NCBI RefSeq assembly: GCF_947648125.1
Contig: NZ_CANSMR010000003.1
Span: 310,001-374,000 of the forward strand
Source: an uncultured Bradyrhizobium sp.
GTDB taxonomy: Bacteria; Pseudomonadota; Alphaproteobacteria; Rhizobiales; Xanthobacteraceae
Length of the DNA stretch: 64,000 bases
Direction of reading: 5' to 3'
The notes under the pieces were generated by a model, which worked only from the letters and a program-made list of their open reading frames with translations, did not search any database and was not told the origin of the DNA. Below are positions 59,041 through 64,000 of this stretch, one piece after another. The translations under genes and the position numbers were made by a program. Positions within the stretch are counted from its first letter, which is position 1, and each line of letters starts with the position of its first letter.

Positions 59041-59972
59041 TGTGGCGCCCTCTCATGGCCGATGTGAAGATGGTTGCGCAGAAAAACTGCGAGGGATGCG
59101 ATCGCCTCTCGCGCCTGCGGAATCTCGGGGAACATCTGGAAGACGTGGATCATGCCGTCCCAGACCTGCAGTTCGACCTCGCCGCCGGCCGCCTTGGCGC
59201 GCGCAGCGAGGTCGACCGAATCGTCGCGCACGGTTTCGCGGTCGCCGACCTGCACCAGGAGCGGCGGCAGCCGACTGAGATCGGCATAGAGCGGCGAGGC
59301 CAGCGGATCGCTGACATCGCCGTCCTTGCCGAGATAGTTCTTGGCCAGCGCCAGGATCATCGCGCGCTGGTGGATCGGATCGGCCTCGGCCCGGCTCTGA
59401 TAGCTCGCGCCGCTCGCGGTGAGATCGGTCCAGGGCGACATCAGCGCGCCGGCCGCCGGAAGAGGCAAGCCGCGTTCCCTCGCCGCCAGCATCGCAGCGA
59501 GTACGAGATTGCCGCCAGCGGAGTCCCCGGCGAAGGTAATATCGGCCGGACGCAGTCCCAGATCGCGCAGATACCGATAGGCCGTCAGCGCATCATCGAG
59601 CGCGGCGGGAAACCGATTCTCTGGCGCGAGCCGGTAATTGATCGAAAGCACGCGGCAGCCCGACGCATCCGCGATCCGCGCGGCCAAGTCGCGATGCGAG
59701 GCGACCGAGCCGATGCGGAAACCGCCGCCATGAAAATAGAGGATCGCCTTGTCGCGCGGTGCGCCTGGCGGCACGAGCCATTCGCCGTCGACCCCGCCGG
59801 CGGAAACCGGCTCGCACGTCACCGTCGCCGCGCAGCCGGCAAAGGCCGCATCCCAGTCGCTGCGCATCTGCGCCACCGATGTGTCGCGGCTCCAGCCGCG
59901 ATAGATCGCACGCAGGCGCTCGATTGCGCGATCGACCGGCGTGATGGCGATATCGTCGCCTGTGTTGGCCAT
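59037..59972 (-). CDS. Alpha/beta hydrolase, hormone-sensitive lipase (HSL) family
   Basis: This 311-residue hydrolase acts on an ester or thioester. The oxyanion motif is LYFHGGGFRIGS, the nucleophile is in FAGDSAGGNLVLAAM, and a late DGMIHVF gives the histidine. HSL-type enzymes take small or aryl esters. The ATG at 59972 begins one base after the SDR stop; the longer frame enters that gene. It may open a lactone or release CoA in the pathway. Confidence 0.88.
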   Translation of the reverse strand: MANTGDDIAITPVDRAIERLRAIYRGWSRDTSVAQMRSDWDAAFAGCAATVTCEPVSAGGVDGEWLVPPGAPRDKAILYFHGGGFRIGSVASHRDLAARIADASGCRVLSINYRLAPENRFPAALDDALTAYRYLRDLGLRPADITFAGDSAGGNLVLAAMLAARERGLPLPAAGALMSPWTDLTASGASYQSRAEADPIHQRAMILALAKNYLGKDGDVSDPLASPLYADLSRLPPLLVQVGDRETVRDDSVDLAARAKAAGGEVELQVWDGMIHVFQMFPEIPQAREAIASLAVFLRNHLHIGHERAPQ

Positions 59973-59973
59973 C

Positions 59974-60723
59974 TCAGCCGCCGATACCCATGCCGCCGGA
60001 CACGCCGAGCGTCTCGCCGGTGATATAGGCGGCCTGGTCCGAGGCCAGGAACAGCGCGGCGGCCGCAACCTCCTCCGGCTCGCCGAGGCGGCCGAGCAGC
60101 GTCGCGCCCGTCATCGCCTGCAGGATCTTGTCCCCGCCTTTCGCGACAGCCTGTTCCAGCATCGGCGTGCGGATCGGCCCCGGCGCGATCGCGTTGGCGG
60201 TGATGCGAAAGCGTGCATTCTCGCGCGCGATGCTCCTGGTGAACGAGATTACGCCCCCCTTGGCCGCGGAATAGACTGCGCCGCCCTTCGAGCCGAGCCG
60301 CGCCGCCTCCGAGGTGACATTGATGATGCGGCCGAACCGCGCCGCCTGCATCGCCGGCAGCGCGGCGTGCGTGCAGGCCAGCACCGAGGTGAGATTGACC
60401 GCGATCAGGCGGGCCCAATCCTCCGCCGTGGTGTCGGTGAAGAAGGCGTGCTGATCGACGCCGGCATTGTTGACGACGATGTCGAACGGGCCGTCCTGCG
60501 CCATCACCGCCTGCACGGCCGTTGCATCGCTGACATCGAGCCCGGCGACGTCGGCGCCGGTCTCCCGTGCAAGATCCGAGGCTCCGGCGACATCGAGATC
60601 GGCGATCACGACCCTGGCGCCCGCGCCGGCAAAACTGCGCACGATCGCAGCCCCAATGCCGCGCGCGCCGCCGGAGACGAAGGCGCGGCGGCCATCGAGA
60701 CGTCCGAATGGCAAGGTCGCCAC
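59974..60723 (-). CDS. Short-chain dehydrogenase/reductase
   Basis: This 249-residue oxidoreductase has the glycine motif FVSGGARGIGAAIVRSF, NNAG in DIVVNNAGVDQ, and the catalytic YSAAKGG. It starts with GTG 60723, one base after the crotonase stop codon. It probably oxidises a cis-dihydrodiol or hydroxyacyl-CoA produced after the Rieske dioxygenase and crotonase steps. Rieske dioxygenase products are often handled by an SDR, which fits the gene order. Confidence 0.9.
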   Translation of the reverse strand: MATLPFGRLDGRRAFVSGGARGIGAAIVRSFAGAGARVVIADLDVAGASDLARETGADVAGLDVSDATAVQAVMAQDGPFDIVVNNAGVDQHAFFTDTTAEDWARLIAVNLTSVLACTHAALPAMQAARFGRIINVTSEAARLGSKGGAVYSAAKGGVISFTRSIARENARFRITANAIAPGPIRTPMLEQAVAKGGDKILQAMTGATLLGRLGEPEEVAAAALFLASDQAAYITGETLGVSGGMGIGG

Positions 60724-60724
60724 G

Positions 60725-61519
60725 TCAGCGCCCCGTGAATACAGGCTTGCGCCGCTCGATCACGGCAGCGAGCCCTTCGCGCGCATCCGCCATTCCCGAG
60801 AGTTCGGCGACCGTGCGCGCCTCTTCCGACAGGCACTGCTCGATGCTGGTGCCGGTGCCGGCCCAGACCAGCCGCTTGGTCGCCGCCAGCGCCTTCGGCG
60901 CGCCGGCCGCGAGCTCGTGCGCCAGCGCAAGCGATGCATCGGCCAGCTCCGCATCGGGCACGACCTTGGTGACGATGCCCATCTGCAACGCTTCCGCCGC
61001 CGGGATCACCGGATTGGTCAGCAGGATCGACATCGCCCGCCGCAAGCCGACCAGCCGCGACAGCGTCACGGAGACGCCGGCATCCGGCGCCATCGCCACC
61101 CGCGTCGCGCCAGCCAGAAACTTTGCCGATTCCGCCGCGATCACGATGTCGGAAGCGCAGACCAGGCCGAAGCCGCCGCCGCCCGCCGCAAAGCCCTGCA
61201 CCGAGGCGATCACAGGCGCCTCCAGCCGCAGCAATCCGGTCACCGCATTCTGCAGATACGCGGTGGCCTGGCGGATATAATCGGGCAGCATCTCGCCCTT
61301 GGAGGCAAAGGCGCGGACATCGCCGCCCGCGCAAAAATTGGTGCCCTCGCCGCTCAGCAGCACGACGCGCAAATCCGGATGGCCGTGGCAGACCATGATG
61401 GCGTCGCACAGCGCACTCAAGAGCTCAGCGCTCATCCCGTTGGCCGCGTCGGGACGGTTGAGCCGCAGCCGCGCGATGCCGTCGGTGATGTCGAGCAGGA
61501 CGGGACCCTTGTCGATCAT
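60725..61519 (-). CDS. Enoyl-CoA hydratase/isomerase family protein
   Basis: This 264-residue crotonase has the oxyanion loops SGEGTNFCAGGDVRAFASKG and VQGFAAGGGGFGLVCASDIV. The second catalytic segment is GATRVAMAPDAGVSVTLSRL, lacking the P-E pair, as in PaaG-like isomerases. The ATG at 61519 is 13 bp after the beta-subunit stop codon. An isomerase or ring-related crotonase step is as likely as hydration. Confidence 0.88.
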   Translation of the reverse strand: MIDKGPVLLDITDGIARLRLNRPDAANGMSAELLSALCDAIMVCHGHPDLRVVLLSGEGTNFCAGGDVRAFASKGEMLPDYIRQATAYLQNAVTGLLRLEAPVIASVQGFAAGGGGFGLVCASDIVIAAESAKFLAGATRVAMAPDAGVSVTLSRLVGLRRAMSILLTNPVIPAAEALQMGIVTKVVPDAELADASLALAHELAAGAPKALAATKRLVWAGTGTSIEQCLSEEARTVAELSGMADAREGLAAVIERRKPVFTGR

Positions 61520-61532
61520 GTCGAGACCTTCC

Positions 61533-62030
61533 CTAAACCAGGAACGAGAGCGTGTAGATCGCCTTGTCGTTGTTGACGAGGATGACCTTCTTGCTCGCCA
61601 TCCGCAATTCACCATCGACATGGCGCAGCCGGTATTCGTTGCGCGCCGCCCACAGCGTGTCGTCGCGCAGACTCGACTCGAAGATCAGGCTGTTGCTGGC
61701 GACCGCGATGTCGCCATTGTCCGGCTGCTCGTCCATCAATTCGGTGTTGGAGATCAACCGGCGCAGGTTCGACTGCGGCGTCTGGGTGAAGTGCTTGCCG
61801 GTCATCAGCTGCCGGACGCGCAGCGCGATCCGCGAGCGGTTGTCGTAGATGATCGACATCTGCCGCTCCGGATCGATGTCGGCGCCGTTGGCCGGCACCC
61901 AATAGACGCCGTCGTCGGTCCAGAGCTTTTCCCAGGCCTCGTATTGATGCTCGTCCTGCAGCCGCGCCTCGCGATAGAGGAAGGCGGTGATGGCGCTCAT
62001 CAACGTGGCGCTGCTCTCGCGCGACAGCAT
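61533..62030 (-). CDS. Aromatic-ring-hydroxylating dioxygenase, beta subunit
   Basis: This 165-residue protein has the cone-shaped NTF2-like fold of dioxygenase beta subunits. Segments such as AFLYREARLQDEHQYEAWEK, LWTDDGVYWVPANG and ARNEYRLRHVDGELRMASKK are typical of the benzoate/biphenyl group. It has no cofactor; it stabilises the alpha subunit. The ATG at 62030 overlaps the alpha stop codon by one base (TGATG), so the two are made together. Confidence 0.9.
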   Translation of the reverse strand: MLSRESSATLMSAITAFLYREARLQDEHQYEAWEKLWTDDGVYWVPANGADIDPERQMSIIYDNRSRIALRVRQLMTGKHFTQTPQSNLRRLISNTELMDEQPDNGDIAVASNSLIFESSLRDDTLWAARNEYRLRHVDGELRMASKKVILVNNDKAIYTLSFLV

Positions 62031-63289
62031 CAGGCCGGCTCCATCAGCTTGCGATAGTGGGTCCAGATGCCGCGCGACGGCACCTCGTCGGTGACGTGGC
62101 CGACCGTGAAGCCAAGCTCATCCTGCCGCTGGCGCTTCTCGCCGCGGCCGAGGAAGATCCACTCGGGATTGCGCGCCAGCACCCCGCGGTGGCAGCGCTC
62201 ATACATTTCGGAATCATCCGCGAGCAGGAAGCCGGCCGGGCCGACCGAGCCCATGGTCTGCTGGCGCAGCCTCCGGTTCAGGTCCGGCGCGCCCTTGAAT
62301 TGCAGCGCGGTGACGTGCTGCACGCTGTCGTCGACGCCGAGCGGCTGGATCACGAACATCTGGATCTCGGCGATGAACAGATTCGGGAAGATCATCACAT
62401 GCGGCGTGCCGTCGATCATGATCTCGCGCGCCGCGGTGTCGCCATAGGCGGCCTTCATCCGCGCGGTGTAGTCCGGCAGCCGCTCCTCGCTGGTACCGAA
62501 CCAGCTCATCGGCGCATCGCGCTTGCGAAACTCGGGCCGCAGGTCGATCTCGGTATGGCCGTTGCCGTAGTCACGTGTCAGCGCGGTCGAGGCACCGCCA
62601 TAGAGCTTGCCGATCATGCTGTCGGCAACGCCGAAGATCGAGGTGTGCACGAAGGCCGGGTGATAGCCGTCGCACTCGTTCTCCAGGATAAACTTCCAGT
62701 TCGCCTTGACGCGGTGCTTAAGGAAGCCCGCGGTGATCTCGACCTCGCCCTCCGGCGACGTGCGCACCAGGCGGTCGATGGTCTCGGCGGCGCCGCCGAG
62801 ATGTTCCTTCAAGGTCGGGCCATCGGCAGCGAACGAGCCAAACACGAAGCCGCGGTAGGACTCGACGCGGGTCACCCGCCCGAGCGCGAGCTGCGCCTTG
62901 TCCTGCCCCTCGTAGCCGTCAGGGAAGGCGTAGCCGACCAGCCGGCCGTCGTTGGCGAAGGTCCAGGAGTGGAACGGGCAGGTGAACGAGCGCGCATTGC
63001 CGCGCTCGAACGAACAGACCTGGTTGCCGCGATGCGAGCAGCGGTTGAGCAGCAGATTGACCTTGCCCTGCTCGTCGCGCGTCATGATCACGGATTGCGG
63101 GCCGATCGACTTGACGACGTAGTCGTTGGCGTTGGGCACCTCGCTCTCGTGCCCGACGTAGACCCAGGTCCGGTACCAGATGTTCTTGAGTTCGGCCTCG
63201 AAGATCTCGGGGTCGGTGTACAGCGATCCGTGCACCCGGTCGGGCCGGATCAGCCGCTCCCATGGCGAGACGCCGGTCATCAAGTTCAT
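62030..63289 (-). CDS. Aromatic-ring-hydroxylating dioxygenase, alpha subunit (Rieske)
   Basis: This 419-residue catalytic subunit has a Rieske centre from NRCSHRGNQVC and FTCPFHSWTF (C-x-H and C-x2-H), and a mononuclear iron site in ECDGYHPAFVHTS (two histidines, with an aspartate). It inserts oxygen into an aromatic or alicyclic acid in the cytoplasm, with a beta partner and an external reductase not seen here. The ATG at 63289 follows GGAGACGGAG; the longer frame is unsupported. It heads a six-gene operon and has a TetR-type operator 55 bp upstream. Confidence 0.92.
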   Translation of the reverse strand: MNLMTGVSPWERLIRPDRVHGSLYTDPEIFEAELKNIWYRTWVYVGHESEVPNANDYVVKSIGPQSVIMTRDEQGKVNLLLNRCSHRGNQVCSFERGNARSFTCPFHSWTFANDGRLVGYAFPDGYEGQDKAQLALGRVTRVESYRGFVFGSFAADGPTLKEHLGGAAETIDRLVRTSPEGEVEITAGFLKHRVKANWKFILENECDGYHPAFVHTSIFGVADSMIGKLYGGASTALTRDYGNGHTEIDLRPEFRKRDAPMSWFGTSEERLPDYTARMKAAYGDTAAREIMIDGTPHVMIFPNLFIAEIQMFVIQPLGVDDSVQHVTALQFKGAPDLNRRLRQQTMGSVGPAGFLLADDSEMYERCHRGVLARNPEWIFLGRGEKRQRQDELGFTVGHVTDEVPSRGIWTHYRKLMEPA

Positions 63290-63343
63290 CGCTCCGTCTC
63301 CCTCGCCGGCCGCTTGTGCGGATGCCTTCACCGGCTGTCAATA

Positions 63344-63362
63344 ATAATCCGAACGACCGTTC
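63344..63362 (-). promoter_or_regulatory. Candidate TetR operator, copy B
   Basis: Read toward the dioxygenase, the site is GAACGGTCGTTCGGATTAT, differing from copy A (46814-46832) at 3 of 19 positions. CGAACGACCGTTCG is a near-palindrome across it. It lies 55 bp upstream of the alpha subunit start. Shared control by the TetR protein at 46018 is inferred. Confidence 0.6.
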
Positions 63363-63474
63363 GATTAATGAATAGCACGTGCGCCGCCGGCCGGCAAGCT
63401 TCTTTGCAAACACCGCGGCTGAGTTCCGGAGCAGCGCGCAACGATGCAATCCGGTGGACCGCTGCGTGACTGCC

Positions 63475-63978
63475 TCAGCCCTGCGCCGCGCTGCCATCGC
63501 CGCCTGCAATCTGCTGCAACATCGACTTCGGCGTCGTCGCAAGCTCGATCTTGAGCTGGTCGCAGATCGTCCGCCGCAGCAGGCGCTCGATCTCGGTCGC
63601 GAGATCGCGATTGGCTGCGCGCGCGTCGGCGCCGCTCGCCCAGAGCAGGAGCTGCCCCAGCCGCCGGTCGCCATCGTCGCGCAAGGCCTCGATCGCGCCA
63701 GCATCGGACATGTCGCTTGGGAGGCGCGGCGTTGCTGGAATCTCCGGATGTGCCATGCCGCGAGCCAATCGCTTGACCGTGGCAAAAGTATCGTCCTGCA
63801 GGCGCACCTGCTCCAGCAGCGGCCCGGCCTTCCAGTCGGCCGCAAGCTTCAACCCGTTCAATGCGTAGATCGCGGAGAACACCTGCCCGCGGACGAAATC
63901 GTCGTTGCTGTTCGGCACGACATGGCTTTGCAGGGCATCGATGATGCCGTCGATCAGCCGCTCGAAGGATGCACTCAT
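63475..63978 (-). CDS. Hypothetical protein, 167 residues
   Basis: I do not recognise this protein. It looks all-helical and soluble: FERLIDGIIDALQSHVV, FSAIYALNGLKLAADWKAG and DLATEIERLLRRTICDQL. There is no signal peptide, membrane helix or cysteine motif. The start is ATG 63978, preceded by GGAGG nine bases upstream. A further gene on the same strand appears to end at 63975 and overlap it as ATGA. It sits upstream of the Rieske operon, and so may serve the same pathway. Confidence 0.65.
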   Translation of the reverse strand: MSASFERLIDGIIDALQSHVVPNSNDDFVRGQVFSAIYALNGLKLAADWKAGPLLEQVRLQDDTFATVKRLARGMAHPEIPATPRLPSDMSDAGAIEALRDDGDRRLGQLLLWASGADARAANRDLATEIERLLRRTICDQLKIELATTPKSMLQQIAGGDGSAAQG

Positions 63979-64000
63979 GCCGCGGCCTCCAATGCGCGCT
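63975..64000 (-). CDS. C-terminal tip of an upstream gene (partial)
   Basis: Reading leftward, an open frame enters from the right edge and ends in the stop TGA at 63977-63975, overlapping the start of the 63475 gene as ATGA. Only about eight residues (RALEAAA) are present, so no identity can be given. It is supported by the close-packed gene style of this region, not by sequence likeness. Confidence 0.3.

Noticed and set aside
1-64000. Mobile element, tRNA or phage gene
   Set aside because: I looked for transposase motifs, integrases, tRNA cloverleaf segments and attachment-site duplications and found none that I could support.

Overview
The window reads as a chromosomal stretch of a GC-rich alphaproteobacterium, most likely Bradyrhizobium or a close relative. 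The evidence is the strong G/C third-position bias, the Aap-type amino-acid permeases, many Liv-type transporters and CoA-linked catabolic genes, and dispersed palindromic repeats of the kind common in that genus. This assignment is an inference from content; no rRNA or other phylogenetic marker is present. I saw no tRNA, rRNA, CRISPR array, insertion sequence or prophage.

Layout. 0-3 kb: a LysR regulator (cut by the left edge) diverges from a Rieske oxygenase and a crotonase-family gene, with a perfect 14-bp inverted repeat between them. 2.9-9.5 kb: a leftward set with hemC, then a tightly overlapping run encoding a Tat-exported flavin amine oxidase, a c-type cytochrome, an exported RidA, an exported M20 peptidase, aspartate dehydrogenase (NadX-like) and nicotinamidase (PncA-like). 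9.6-22.8 kb: amide and amino-acid use, with a Liv-type binding protein, two amidases, a GntR regulator, Aap-type permeases Q and M, and, divergently, an RpiR regulator, a class III aminotransferase, an AapJ-type binding protein and an Asp/Glu racemase-family enzyme. 22.9-38.2 kb: mixed housekeeping and accessory genes: two MFS transporters, a DUF983 protein, a MocR-type regulator, two serine hydrolases, a small zinc protein, a beta-propeller protein, a triple-rhodanese protein, glgC-glgA and a DUF417 membrane protein.

38.3-64 kb: a large CoA-dependent catabolic region in three regulated blocks. Block 1 (leftward) is TetR, acyl-CoA ligase, SDR, enoyl-CoA hydratase, nitronate-monooxygenase-like enzyme and Liv-type binding protein, with a divergent zinc-ribbon/OB-fold protein and a thiolase-fold enzyme. 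Block 2 is a TetR gene divergent from an FAD oxidoreductase, LivF, LivG, an acyl-CoA ligase, LivH, LivM, LivK and a quinone-reductase-like flavoprotein. Block 3 (leftward) is a two-component Rieske dioxygenase (alpha, beta), crotonase, SDR, alpha/beta hydrolase and acyl-CoA dehydrogenase. A DUF3311 protein and sodium:solute symporter pair sits between blocks 2 and 3. Blocks 2 and 3 carry near-identical TetR-type palindromes in front of their first genes, which suggests co-regulation: uptake by the Liv transporter, CoA activation, ring hydroxylation and beta-oxidation-like steps acting on one (unknown) aromatic or alicyclic carboxylate.

The strongest leads are the shared operator linking 46.8 and 63.3 kb, the thiolase-fold enzyme whose nucleophilic cysteine is serine and which is paired with a DUF35-type partner, and the periplasmic amine-oxidation operon with its own cytochrome c and exported RidA. 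Other leads are well-formed candidate operators beside LysR, GntR, RpiR, MocR and TetR genes.
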